A DNA stretch of 49,996 nucleotides, taken from assembly GCA_021828055.1 (NCBI GenBank), contig JAKATH010000010.1, positions 1-49,996 on the forward strand, given 5' to 3'. Positions 7,540 to 15,141 of this stretch are shown here, in pieces. The notes under the pieces were generated by a model. It did not search any database and had not been told where the DNA came from. It worked only from the letters and a program-made list of their open reading frames with translations. The DNA comes from Actinomycetes bacterium. Its GTDB lineage: Bacteria > Actinomycetota > Acidimicrobiia > Acidimicrobiales > RAAP-2. The stretch's first letter is position 1. Each line of letters opens with the position of its first letter. The position numbers were made by a program, and so were the translations under genes.

Positions 7540-8271
7540 GTGGTGACTGTGATTCCCGACCCGGAGGTCGGTCCTGCGTACGTCGCAGGCGGTCTGCCGG
7601 AGCGCCAGATCCACATCGTCCGCAACGCATACCGGCTCTTCGCGGACCGCGGTGTCGAGCGGGTGCCGATTCACGAGATTGCCACTGCCGCCGGGGTGAG
7701 CAAGGGCATCGTCCTGTACTACTTCAAGACCAAAGAGCAGCTCGTGGGCGTCGCGATGTCCTGGGTGCTCGAGGAGATCGGCGAGCGGATCCGGCATGCC
7801 GTCAAGGATGCTGCGACGCCGATCGAGGTCGTGCAGACGATGATCGAGACGATCTTCCTCGGCCCCGATCAGAGCCGGCGTTTCTACCTGACCTATCTCG
7901 ACCTGATCGACCACGCGGCGCGCGTGAGCGGCTTCGGGCAGATCAGCGCCGCCTTCCGCGCGACGGTCAACAGGGTCTACGCCGAGGTGATTCGCAGTGG
8001 TGTCGAAGCGGGAACGTTCCGGGTGCACGACGTGGACGAGGCCGCGGTCGCGGTGCGGGCGATCGTCGAGGGGATGCACTTCCAGTGGCTGCAGGAGGAC
8101 GACTGGCGAGAGCGGCACGTGTGGTACAAGCGTGCCTGCACCGACGCGGTCCTCGCCTACCTCCTGAGCGCTGGGAGGCCGCCGTGCTCGGTGCCGTCTT
8201 CTCCCGAGGGCGACTCGCGCGCGGACGCGCCGGCCTCCGGCGCGTCGACGAGGGACCCGCGAGCGCAGTGA
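7540..8271 (+). CDS. TetR/AcrR-family transcriptional regulator
   Basis: A repressor-type protein of 243 aa. The N-terminal helix-turn-helix domain (about residues 25-72) has the standard TetR pattern: RNAYRLFADRGVERVPIHEI, then ATAAGVSKGIVLYYFKTKEQ. The all-helical C-terminal domain would bind a small ligand, and the last 33 residues are Pro/Ser/Asp-rich and probably disordered. It sits between the transporter receptor gene and the catabolic genes, so it is the natural candidate regulator of the island. Palindromes with a GACCGG core at 8319 and 10706 are candidate operators. Translation appears to begin at the GTG at 7540 on a leaderless transcript. The ligand is unknown; an acyl-CoA or aromatic acid would fit. 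Confidence 0.85.
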   Translation: MVTVIPDPEVGPAYVAGGLPERQIHIVRNAYRLFADRGVERVPIHEIATAAGVSKGIVLYYFKTKEQLVGVAMSWVLEEIGERIRHAVKDAATPIEVVQTMIETIFLGPDQSRRFYLTYLDLIDHAARVSGFGQISAAFRATVNRVYAEVIRSGVEAGTFRVHDVDEAAVAVRAIVEGMHFQWLQEDDWRERHVWYKRACTDAVLAYLLSAGRPPCSVPSSPEGDSRADAPASGASTRDPRAQ

Positions 8272-8318
8272 GGCGGGTCCGCAAAGGGCGCTCACCGGGT
8301 TGCTCGAGCGGAGTCGGC

Positions 8319-8334
8319 CGCCGACCGGTCGGCG
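8319..8334. promoter_or_regulatory. Perfect 16-bp palindrome, candidate TetR operator
   Basis: CGCCGACCGGTCGGCG is perfectly self-complementary and lies between the TetR gene and the hydro-lyase operon. It shares the GACCGG centre and the symmetric outer C and G positions with the imperfect palindrome inside the promoter at 10706. Operator function is inferred from position and symmetry only. Confidence 0.4.
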
Positions 8335-8389
8335 CCGACCATCCGGCCGGCTGGTGCCGGGGAGTGAGGAGGAAGGGAGGTCGGCGAAG

Positions 8390-9676
8390 GTGACGGAAGA
8401 GCCTGGCGCCAGTGCCGCCCCGCCGCAATCAGAGGCGATGACGGCTGCCGAGGCCGCCCTCGCCCGGGCAGCCGGTGTGGCACGCGTGGAGCCGGGCGAG
8501 TACGTCGTCGCCGAGATCGACGCCATGATGATGCACGACATCTTCGCGGCGGACGTGCTCGAGATGCTCGAGCGCACGGGGATCGAGCGGCTGCACGACG
8601 CGAGCCGCGTCACCGTCGTGTTCGATCACATGGTCCCCGCCCCGTCGGTGGCGGCCGCGGAGCACCAGGCGAAGGCGCGCCGCCTGCTGCGGCGCTACGA
8701 GATCGACGCCTTCTTCGAGATTGGCCGTGGCATCTGCCACCAGGTGATGGTCGAGGAGGGCCGGGTCCGCTCGGGCGAGCTCGTCGTCGGCACCGACTCC
8801 CACACGACGACCTATGGGGCGGTTGGCGCGGCCGGCTGCGGGATCGGCAGCTCGGAGATGGCGTACGCGCTCGCGACGGGCAAGCTCTGGTTCAAGGTCC
8901 CCGAGACCGTGCTCGTCGTGCTCGAGGGGCGGCTGGCCAGCATGGTCACGGCGAAGGACCTCGTCCTCTACCTCATGCGGGAGGGGGGCTCGGCCGAGGC
9001 GCAGTACCGATCGGTGGAGCACGGGGGAGCGGGCACCGACTCGCTGTCGCTTTCCGAGCGGATGACGATCGCGAACATGGGCGTCGAGATGGGGGCGAAG
9101 TTCTCGCTGTTCCCGGCCGATGGAGCCCCGACGATGCGCTCCGGCGCCCGCTACGTTGCCACCCACACCGTCGACCTCGGCGCGCTCTCGCCCCAGGTCG
9201 CCGTGCCCCACCACGTCGAGAACGTCGTCGACGTGGGCGAGGTCGCTGGGCTCCGTCTCGACCAGGTGTTCCTCGGCTCGTGCACGAACGGCAGGCTCGA
9301 GGACCTGCGGGCTGCGGCCGCGATCCTGCGCGGCCAGAAGATCGCTCCCTGGGTGCGCATGATCGTCACGCCAGCCTCGTCGAGGGTGTACCAGCAGGCC
9401 GCCGCTGAGGGCATCCTCGCCGATCTGTCGGCAGCCGGGGCGATCGTCGAGGGACCCGGCTGTGGTCCGTGCTTCGGAGGTCACCTCGGGCTGCTCGCCG
9501 CCGGCGAGCGCTGCCTCGGGACCCACAACCGGAACTTCCGAGGGCGCATGGGGAGCCCGGAGGGTGAGATCTACCTCGGGTCTCCAGCCACCGCTGCCGC
9601 GTCGGCGCTCGCCGGCGAGATCGCCGACCCCCGCGAGCTCGTGGTACGCACCGAGGCGGAGGAGGTGGCGCCGTGA
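8390..9676 (+). CDS. Aconitase/LeuC-family hydro-lyase, large subunit
   Basis: A 4Fe-4S-dependent dehydratase/isomerase subunit of 428 aa. Iron-sulfur Cys residues are seen in FLGSCTNGRLEDL and GPGCGPCFGGH; substrate-handling motifs include VFDHMVPAP and GTDSHTTTYGAVGAAGCGIG. The GTG at 8390 is preferred because GGAAGGGAGG precedes it by 9 nt; an ATG at 8438 would also keep the domain intact. It overlaps the small-subunit gene by 4 nt (GTGA). The family moves a hydroxyl between adjacent carbons of malate-type diacids (isopropylmalate, homocitrate, dimethylmalate). Because no LeuB is nearby and the surroundings are catabolic, leucine synthesis is unlikely; a substituted malate or maleate is a better guess. 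Confidence 0.85.
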   Translation: MTEEPGASAAPPQSEAMTAAEAALARAAGVARVEPGEYVVAEIDAMMMHDIFAADVLEMLERTGIERLHDASRVTVVFDHMVPAPSVAAAEHQAKARRLLRRYEIDAFFEIGRGICHQVMVEEGRVRSGELVVGTDSHTTTYGAVGAAGCGIGSSEMAYALATGKLWFKVPETVLVVLEGRLASMVTAKDLVLYLMREGGSAEAQYRSVEHGGAGTDSLSLSERMTIANMGVEMGAKFSLFPADGAPTMRSGARYVATHTVDLGALSPQVAVPHHVENVVDVGEVAGLRLDQVFLGSCTNGRLEDLRAAAAILRGQKIAPWVRMIVTPASSRVYQQAAAEGILADLSAAGAIVEGPGCGPCFGGHLGLLAAGERCLGTHNRNFRGRMGSPEGEIYLGSPATAAASALAGEIADPRELVVRTEAEEVAP

Positions 9677-10194
9677 CGGGCACGCCGGGTGAGGGGACCC
9701 GCTTCCGCGGCAGGGCCTGGCTCTTCGGGCCTGATATCAGCACGGACATGCTCTCGCCGGGCCAGTACGTGCACGACCCGCCGGAGGTCCGGCTCCGCCA
9801 CGTCCTGGAACCGGCGCGCCCAGAGTTCGCCTCGCAGGTGCGCCCCGGCGACATCGTCGTCGCCGCGGCCAACTTCGGCTGCGGGTCGAGCCGGGAGTCC
9901 GCGCCCCAGCATCTGAAAGACCTCGGCGTCGCAGTCGTCGTGGCCGACTCGCTGGCGCGGATCTTCGCCCGCAACGCGATCGCGCTGGGCCTACCCGCGC
10001 TGAGCTGCCCCGGCGTGAGCACGGCGGTACGCGATCAGGAGATCGTGGAGGTGGACGTCGAGGCGGGCGAGGTGGTCGTCGGGGACGGCCGGACGGTGCT
10101 CAGCGCGGACCGGATCCCCGAGCCGATGCTCGATGTGCTGCGCCTCGGTGGCATCGAGCCGATGCTCGCCGCGCTCGCCGCCCAGAGGCGTTGA
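9673..10194 (+). CDS. Aconitase/LeuD-family hydro-lyase, small subunit
   Basis: The swivel-domain partner (173 aa) of the preceding large subunit. It has the family landmarks GPDISTDMLSPGQYVHD (cf. DxIDTD in LeuD), NFGCGSSRESAPQHLKDLGV and ADSLARIFARNAIALGLP. The GTG at 9673 overlaps the stop of the large subunit, so the two are translationally coupled. LeuD-type small subunits are usually 160-200 aa, so this one is complete. Substrate specificity is set partly by the loop before the GCGSSRE motif and cannot be read reliably here. Confidence 0.85.
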   Translation: MTGTPGEGTRFRGRAWLFGPDISTDMLSPGQYVHDPPEVRLRHVLEPARPEFASQVRPGDIVVAAANFGCGSSRESAPQHLKDLGVAVVVADSLARIFARNAIALGLPALSCPGVSTAVRDQEIVEVDVEAGEVVVGDGRTVLSADRIPEPMLDVLRLGGIEPMLAALAAQRR

Positions 10195-10703
10195 TCGGGC
10201 AAGATCGGGCAGGACCACCGCTTCGTCGGCCGCGGGGCGCGACGGACCGCCGCCGGACACCGCCCTTTTCGTATTGTGCTGTGCGTTGCCGTGCTGGACC
10301 TTCGGTCCGGTGCGGGCACCTTGGGCCCGGGGTGCTGGCGTTCGAACCGGACGGGGACGGACCCACCGGTCGGTATCGGTCGAGCCGAGGGCATCGCGCA
10401 GCAGCTTGCCGATGACGCGCTGCTCCGTCTCGTGGAGGGCGGGGGAGAGGGCCCCGCCCGAGGAGACGGCCACGCTCACGCTCGAGAAGCGCACGGTCGG
10501 CCGGGCTCCGCGCGGAGTGACGAGGTGAAAGGACCTCTCGAGGACGTCACGCGCCATTGGGGGCCGCGTGGCACCTGGGAGGTCGGAGGGGCTGCGGCGG
10601 GCCGCGTTCGGCCTGCGGGTCGTGCTCGAGGGTGCTGCGCGAGGGCCAAATCGGACGGGGCGACGTGTGCGGCCGGCCACGGCGGTGCCGTGGGGAGCGC
10701 CAC
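10195..10703. other. About 510 bp intergenic region before the main operon
   Basis: No gene that I can defend. A minus-strand open stretch beginning at an ATG at 10557 (MARDVLERSFHLVTPRG) has natural-looking composition for about 70 residues. However, it lacks a ribosome-binding site and runs on without a stop into the antisense of the small-subunit gene, so I do not call it. No terminator hairpin with a T-tract was seen after 10194. Confidence 0.4.
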
Positions 10704-10733
10704 TTGACTGACCGGACAGTCGAGGAATAACAT
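10704..10733 (+). promoter_or_regulatory. Promoter with embedded operator for the main catabolic operon
   Basis: TTGACT (10704-10709) and TAACAT (10728-10733) are separated by 18 bp. The near-palindrome GACTGACCGGACAGTC (10706-10721, 14 of 16 positions symmetric) overlaps the -35 box and fills the spacer, where a bound repressor would block RNA polymerase. It shares its GACCGG centre with the palindrome at 8319. TATACGT follows at 10745-10751, as it does after the promoter at 5982. If transcription starts near 10740, the first ATG at 10732 cannot be the start of the downstream gene. Confidence 0.6.
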
Positions 10734-10911
10734 GAATCGTCGGACTATACGTAGATCGATCGACTCGTCTGGCTGGGGCCTGCCAGGACTGGGGGGTGCG
10801 AGCGTGCATGCCGACCGGCGCAGGTTGGGCAAAGCCGGGGACGAGGGCGCGGCGACGCGGGCAGCGAATGTGCAGCGCTCGGAGCCTACGGGCAGGCGGG
10901 GAGGTGACTCT

Positions 10912-12255
10912 GTGGGGCGTGGCGAGCAGGGGACGACCGGTTCGACAAGCACCGAGGCACGGTCGGCTCGAGCGCCGGCCCCTGCAGCAGCAGCCTCGGT
11001 GCCAGCGGACCTCATCTATGACTGGAACGGCCAGCTGCCCTGTTCGTTCTCGCTCGACGTGCCGGCGGCCATCGAGCTCAACGACGAGACGCTGCGCGAC
11101 GGGCTCCAATGCCCCTCGGTGCGGCAGCCTTCCCTCGCCCAGAAGCAGGAGTTTCTTCGCACGCTCCCTCGAATCGGCGTCGATGCCGCCGACATCGGCT
11201 ATGCGGGAGCGAGCGAGCTGTCGCTGGAGCACGTCGTCGCACTCGCCCGGACGATCGCCGACGAGCGCCTTCCGCTCAGGCCGAACTGCGCCGGGCGGAC
11301 CCACGTGAAGGACATCGACGCCATCGCCGAGGCGCAGCAGCGCGCCGGCGTGAGCATCGACGCTGCGCTCTTCATCGGGTCGAGCCCGATCCGCCAGTGG
11401 GTGGAAGGCTGGGACGTCCCGAGGCTCGTGCGGACGATCGAGGACGCGATCGCCTACGCGGTACGCGCAGGGCTCGAGGTGATGTTCGTCACGGAGGACA
11501 CCACCCGGGCGCGCCAGAAGGACGTCTCGACGATGTACCTGGCTGCTGCCGACGCCGGCGCGACCCGCTTCTGCATCGCCGACACCGTCGGTCAGGCGAC
11601 GCCGGCCGGCGTGCAGCAGATCGTGCCGTTCCTCGCTGGCGAGCTCGCCGCGCACGGTTTTGGGAGCGCCCTCGTCGACTGGCACGGACACCGCGATCGC
11701 GGGCTCGACGTCGTGAACGCGCTTGCGGCGCTGTCCGCCGGTGCGCGCCGGGTCCATGGCTGCGCGCTCGGCATCGGCGAGCGGGTTGGCAACACCGCGC
11801 TCGACCTCGTGCTCGTGAACATCGCCCTGCTCGGGTGGAAGGACCTCGACCTCCTCGGGCTTCCCGCCTACTGCCAGGTCGCGAGCGAGATGACCGGCGT
11901 GCCGATCCCGAGGAACTACCCGGTGGTCGGCCAGGACGCCTTTGCGACGAGCACCGGGGTCCACGCGGCCGCCGTCGCCAAGGCGTACGAGAAGGGCGAC
12001 GCGTGGCTGGCGGACCGGGTCTACAGCGCGGTTCCCGCCTCGCTCGTCGGGCGGAGCCAGGAGATCTCGATCGGGCCGATGAGCGGAAAGTCGAACGTCG
12101 TCTACTGGCTGCGGACGCACGGTTTCGATCCGACGTCAGAGCGGACGGCGGCCATCCTCGAGGCGGCCAAGTGCTCCTCCCACGTGCTGAGCGATGCCGA
12201 GGCGACCCGGATCGCCCGGACCGCAGGGCCGCGACGCGTGAAGAAGGCCGGCTGA
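10912..12255 (+). CDS. DRE-TIM metallolyase-family synthase (LeuA/homocitrate-synthase/HMGL type)
   Basis: A TIM-barrel acyl-CoA condensing enzyme of 447 aa. The GTG at 10912 sits 7 nt after GGGGAGG. An ATG at 10732 would prepend 60 low-complexity residues and lies inside the predicted promoter, so I reject it. After a disordered lead come LNDETLRDGLQCP (the DxTLRDGxQ signature with the metal-binding Asp and catalytic Arg), VDWHGHRDRGLDVVNA (metal-binding HxH) and GIGERVGNTALD. There is no LeuA regulatory domain at the C-terminus. The family condenses a 2-oxoacid with acetyl-CoA, or cleaves the reverse. Paired with LeuCD-type subunits and no LeuB, it may make or split a substituted malate; the acceptor is unknown. 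The iorA gene follows after 1 nt. Confidence 0.82.
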   Translation: MGRGEQGTTGSTSTEARSARAPAPAAAASVPADLIYDWNGQLPCSFSLDVPAAIELNDETLRDGLQCPSVRQPSLAQKQEFLRTLPRIGVDAADIGYAGASELSLEHVVALARTIADERLPLRPNCAGRTHVKDIDAIAEAQQRAGVSIDAALFIGSSPIRQWVEGWDVPRLVRTIEDAIAYAVRAGLEVMFVTEDTTRARQKDVSTMYLAAADAGATRFCIADTVGQATPAGVQQIVPFLAGELAAHGFGSALVDWHGHRDRGLDVVNALAALSAGARRVHGCALGIGERVGNTALDLVLVNIALLGWKDLDLLGLPAYCQVASEMTGVPIPRNYPVVGQDAFATSTGVHAAAVAKAYEKGDAWLADRVYSAVPASLVGRSQEISIGPMSGKSNVVYWLRTHGFDPTSERTAAILEAAKCSSHVLSDAEATRIARTAGPRRVKKAG

Positions 12256-12256
12256 G

Positions 12257-14116
12257 ATGGCCGAGACGAGGACGCTCGCCCTGCTCTCAGGCAACGAGGC
12301 CCTGGCCCTCGGCGCGTACGACGCTGGCGTCGAGGTGGCGACCGGCTACCCGGGGACGCCGAGCACCGAGGTGCTCGAGCACCTCGTCCGGATCTCCGAG
12401 GCGGGCGAGGTCGACGTCGACTGGTCGACGAACGAGAAGGTGGCGCTCGACGTCGGCATCGGAGCCGCCCTCGCCGGCAAGCGAGTACTCGTGACGATGA
12501 AGCACGTCGGCGTCAACGTGGCGATGGACAGCCTGATGACGAGCGCGTTCATCGGCGTGAAGGGCGGCCTCGTCCTCATGACCGCCGACGACCCGGGAAT
12601 GCACAGCTCCCAGAACGAGCAGGACAACCGCCACATCGGCCGCTTCGCCGGCATTCCGGTCTTCGAGCCCGCTGACAGCCAGGAGGTCTACGACTTCGTT
12701 CGGGTCGCGTTCGAGGCGAGCGAGCGCTTCGACGTCCCCTGTCTCCTGCGCACGACGACCCGCACCTCGCACGCCCGATCGAAGGTGGAGGCGGGAGCGC
12801 GGGTCGTACGCGCCGTCGAGCCGTCGTTCACGCGCAACCCGGCGAAGTACGTCATGCTGCCTGCTTTTGCCCGCGAGCGTCACACCGTCCACCTCGACCG
12901 CCTCGAGTCTCTCCAGGCCTTCGTCGAGGAGCACCCGCTCACGGTCGAGGAGCTGCGCTCGCCCGTCCTCGGCGTCGTCACCGCGGGGATCTCCTACCAC
13001 CACGTGCGCGAGGTGCTGCCCGACGCGAGCGTCCTCAAGCTGGGGATCGAGTTCCCGGTTCCGACCGAGCGGATCCGACGCTTCGCGGCCAAGGTCGAGC
13101 GGCTTTTCGTGGTCGAAGAGCTCGAGCCCTATCTGGAGGACGAGATTCGCCGCATCGGCATCGCCGTCGAGGGGAAGCGCTGGTTTCCCCGCGCCGGCGA
13201 GCTCTCGGCCGCCGCGGTGCGCAAAGGCTTCGTCGAGGCCGGCGTGCTGGCCGCGGGCGACGGTCCGAGCGCGCGCCCGCCGGTGCCGGGCGTCGGACTC
13301 CGACCCCCGGTGCTGTGCCCCGGCTGCCCGCATTCGACCCCGTACCTCGCGCTGGGCGAGCTCGACGCGATCGTCTCTGGTGACATCGGCTGCTACACGC
13401 TCGCCGCCGCGCCACCGCTCGCCTCGATGGACACCTGCCTCGCGATGGGGTCGAGCATCGGCATTGCGACGGGGCTTGCCGTCTCGGGGCTCTCGAGCCA
13501 GCCGATCGTCGCGACGATCGGTGACTCGACCTTCTTCCACGGGGGCATTCCCGCGCTGCTCGATGCCCTTCACCGCCAAGCGAACATCGTCGTGCTGATC
13601 CTCGACAACGGGACGACGGCGATGACCGGGGGCCAGCCCCACCCGGGGATCGCGTACGACATTCGCGGGCGCATGGCGCCCGCTGCCGACATCGCGGCGA
13701 TCTGCCGCGCCGCCGGCGTCACGTCGGTGACGGTCGTCGACCCCTACGACGTCGCGGCGACGCGTCGGGCGTTGCGCGCGGCGATCGCCCATAGAGGCGT
13801 CTCGGTTGTCGTGACGAGCAGGGTGTGCGTGGAGTCGCCCGTGAAGAGCCGCGGCCCGGTCTATACCGTCGTCAGCGAGCGGTGCGACGGCTGCCAGGCG
13901 TGCATGAAGATCGGGTGCCCGGCGATCTCCTGGGACTTGGAGAGCATGCTGACGCCCCCGGGGGTGAAGATCGACCCTGCAGTCTGCTCGGGATGCACGA
14001 TCTGCGCGCAGCTGTGCCCCTCTCGGGCGATCGTGTCGGTGCGCGACGCGGAGGCGGACGCCGCGAGGGCGCACAGCGTCGCGGCCGCTCCAGCGGAGGC
14101 AGGGTCGGCCAGGTGA
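12257..14116 (+). CDS. iorA: Indolepyruvate ferredoxin oxidoreductase, alpha subunit
   Basis: A protein of 619 aa, the full family length. The N-terminal pyrimidine-binding and core domain begins LSGNEALALGAYDAGVEVAT and GYPGTPSTEVLEHL. The thiamine-diphosphate-binding domain (about residues 350-520) includes LCPGCPHSTPYLAL, GDIGCYTL and the metal/TPP stretch ATIGDSTFFHGGIPAL. The C-terminus carries two 4Fe-4S clusters: CDGCQACMKIGCP and CSGCTICAQLCPS. The enzyme oxidatively decarboxylates aryl-2-oxoacids (indolepyruvate, phenylpyruvate) to aryl-acetyl-CoA and passes electrons to ferredoxin. It is coupled by a 4-nt GTGA overlap to the next gene. Substrates other than indolepyruvate are quite possible. 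Confidence 0.88.
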   Translation: MAETRTLALLSGNEALALGAYDAGVEVATGYPGTPSTEVLEHLVRISEAGEVDVDWSTNEKVALDVGIGAALAGKRVLVTMKHVGVNVAMDSLMTSAFIGVKGGLVLMTADDPGMHSSQNEQDNRHIGRFAGIPVFEPADSQEVYDFVRVAFEASERFDVPCLLRTTTRTSHARSKVEAGARVVRAVEPSFTRNPAKYVMLPAFARERHTVHLDRLESLQAFVEEHPLTVEELRSPVLGVVTAGISYHHVREVLPDASVLKLGIEFPVPTERIRRFAAKVERLFVVEELEPYLEDEIRRIGIAVEGKRWFPRAGELSAAAVRKGFVEAGVLAAGDGPSARPPVPGVGLRPPVLCPGCPHSTPYLALGELDAIVSGDIGCYTLAAAPPLASMDTCLAMGSSIGIATGLAVSGLSSQPIVATIGDSTFFHGGIPALLDALHRQANIVVLILDNGTTAMTGGQPHPGIAYDIRGRMAPAADIAAICRAAGVTSVTVVDPYDVAATRRALRAAIAHRGVSVVVTSRVCVESPVKSRGPVYTVVSERCDGCQACMKIGCPAISWDLESMLTPPGVKIDPAVCSGCTICAQLCPSRAIVSVRDAEADAARAHSVAAAPAEAGSAR

Positions 14117-15141
14117 GCGGGGTCAACGGGTCGAATGGCAAGGCGCCGGCCGGCACGTCGGCGGCGAGGCTCGTGGCGGGCAACCTCGTCGTTGTCGGAG
14201 TCGGCGGCCAGGGCGTGATCCTGGCCAGCAACCTCGTCTCTCAGGTGCTGCTCGACGCCGGGTACGACGTGAAGAAGTCCGAGGTCCACGGCATGTCCCA
14301 GCGCGGCGGCACGGTCGTGAGCCATGTGCGCTTCGGGCCCGAGGTCCACTCGGTGATGGTGGAGCCAGGCTCTGCCGAATGGATCGTCGCGTTCGAATGG
14401 GAGGAAGGCTTGCGCTCCCTTTCCTACCTCAAGCCGAACGGCGTCGCGCTCGTGAGCACGGAGCGAAGGATCCCGCCCGCGGCGATGCTGGATCATCGTG
14501 CCCAGTCGCTCGAGTACCCGGCACTTGGCGAGGTGCCGTTCGGGGTGTTCGCCCTCGATACCTTCGCCGTCGCCGGCGATGCCGCCGCGGCGGTGCCGGC
14601 GATCGCCCAGACGGTGCTCCTCGGCGCGCTGTCGGTCCTGCTTCCCTTCCCGGTCGAGGCGTGGCAGGCGGCGATCGACGCCTGGGTGCCCCGCAAGGCG
14701 TTGGCGGGCAACCTGAGCGCGTTCGAGCGCGGGCGGGCCCTCGCCCCGGAGGTGCGGGCGGCGGCGGCGGCGGCGAGGGCGGTGGCGCCGAGGCTCGAGA
14801 AGATCGCGCCGAGCGCCTCCCTGTCGCCCGCTGCGCAAAACGGAGTGAATCCCTCGCGCGACGGGGCCGCGGAACGGCTCTTGCCGATGGTGCGCATCGA
14901 GCGGAGCTGGTGCAAGGGCTGCGACATCTGCGTGGCCATGTGCCCGGAGAAGTGCCTCGTCCTCGACGAGCTCGACGTCGCGGTCTTCGCGCGGCCCGAG
15001 CGGTGTACGGGCTGCCAGCTGTGCGCCCTGCTCTGTCCCGATCTCGCGATGGACGTCTTTCGTGTTCCCGCCGACGAGCTCGCCGACTGGCTTCCCGCCT
15101 ACGAGGAGGATCGTGTCCGAACGACAGCTGATCCAAGGTAA
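14113..15141 (+). CDS. IorB-type gamma subunit fused to a 2[4Fe-4S] ferredoxin domain
   Basis: A protein of 342 aa, longer than a usual IorB (about 190-200). Residues 15-215 form the pyruvate-ferredoxin-oxidoreductase gamma-type domain: LVVVGVGGQGVILASNLVSQ, then KSEVHGMSQRGGTVVSHVRF. An Ala-rich linker follows (about 215-255), then a bacterial-type ferredoxin with WCKGCDICVAMCPEKC and CTGCQLCALLCP. In KorABCD-type enzymes that ferredoxin is a separate delta subunit encoded immediately before the alpha subunit, which is exactly where it sits here. The fusion therefore appears to combine IorB with the KorD of the next complex. The GTG start at 14113 overlaps iorA by 4 nt, and the 3' end overlaps the next gene by 29 nt. 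Confidence 0.85.
   Translation: MSGVNGSNGKAPAGTSAARLVAGNLVVVGVGGQGVILASNLVSQVLLDAGYDVKKSEVHGMSQRGGTVVSHVRFGPEVHSVMVEPGSAEWIVAFEWEEGLRSLSYLKPNGVALVSTERRIPPAAMLDHRAQSLEYPALGEVPFGVFALDTFAVAGDAAAAVPAIAQTVLLGALSVLLPFPVEAWQAAIDAWVPRKALAGNLSAFERGRALAPEVRAAAAAARAVAPRLEKIAPSASLSPAAQNGVNPSRDGAAERLLPMVRIERSWCKGCDICVAMCPEKCLVLDELDVAVFARPERCTGCQLCALLCPDLAMDVFRVPADELADWLPAYEEDRVRTTADPR

Noticed and set aside
10200-10557. Minus-strand frame starting MARDVLERSFHLVTPRG
   Set aside because: Natural-looking for about 70 residues but no ribosome-binding site and no stop before it runs into antisense of a real gene.
10732-10911. N-terminal extension of the synthase from ATG 10732
   Set aside because: The codon lies inside the predicted -10 box, the encoded residues are low-complexity, and GTG 10912 has a better ribosome-binding site.
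9991-12120. Very long open frame on the minus strand across the small hydro-lyase subunit and the synthase
   Set aside because: It is antisense to two clear genes, has Arg/Asp/His-rich composition typical of G+C-rich shadow frames, and has no ribosome-binding site.
8390-12255. Leucine or lysine biosynthesis operon (leuA-leuCD)
   Set aside because: No leuB-type dehydrogenase, no LeuA regulatory domain, and catabolic neighbours with a TetR regulator and transporter.
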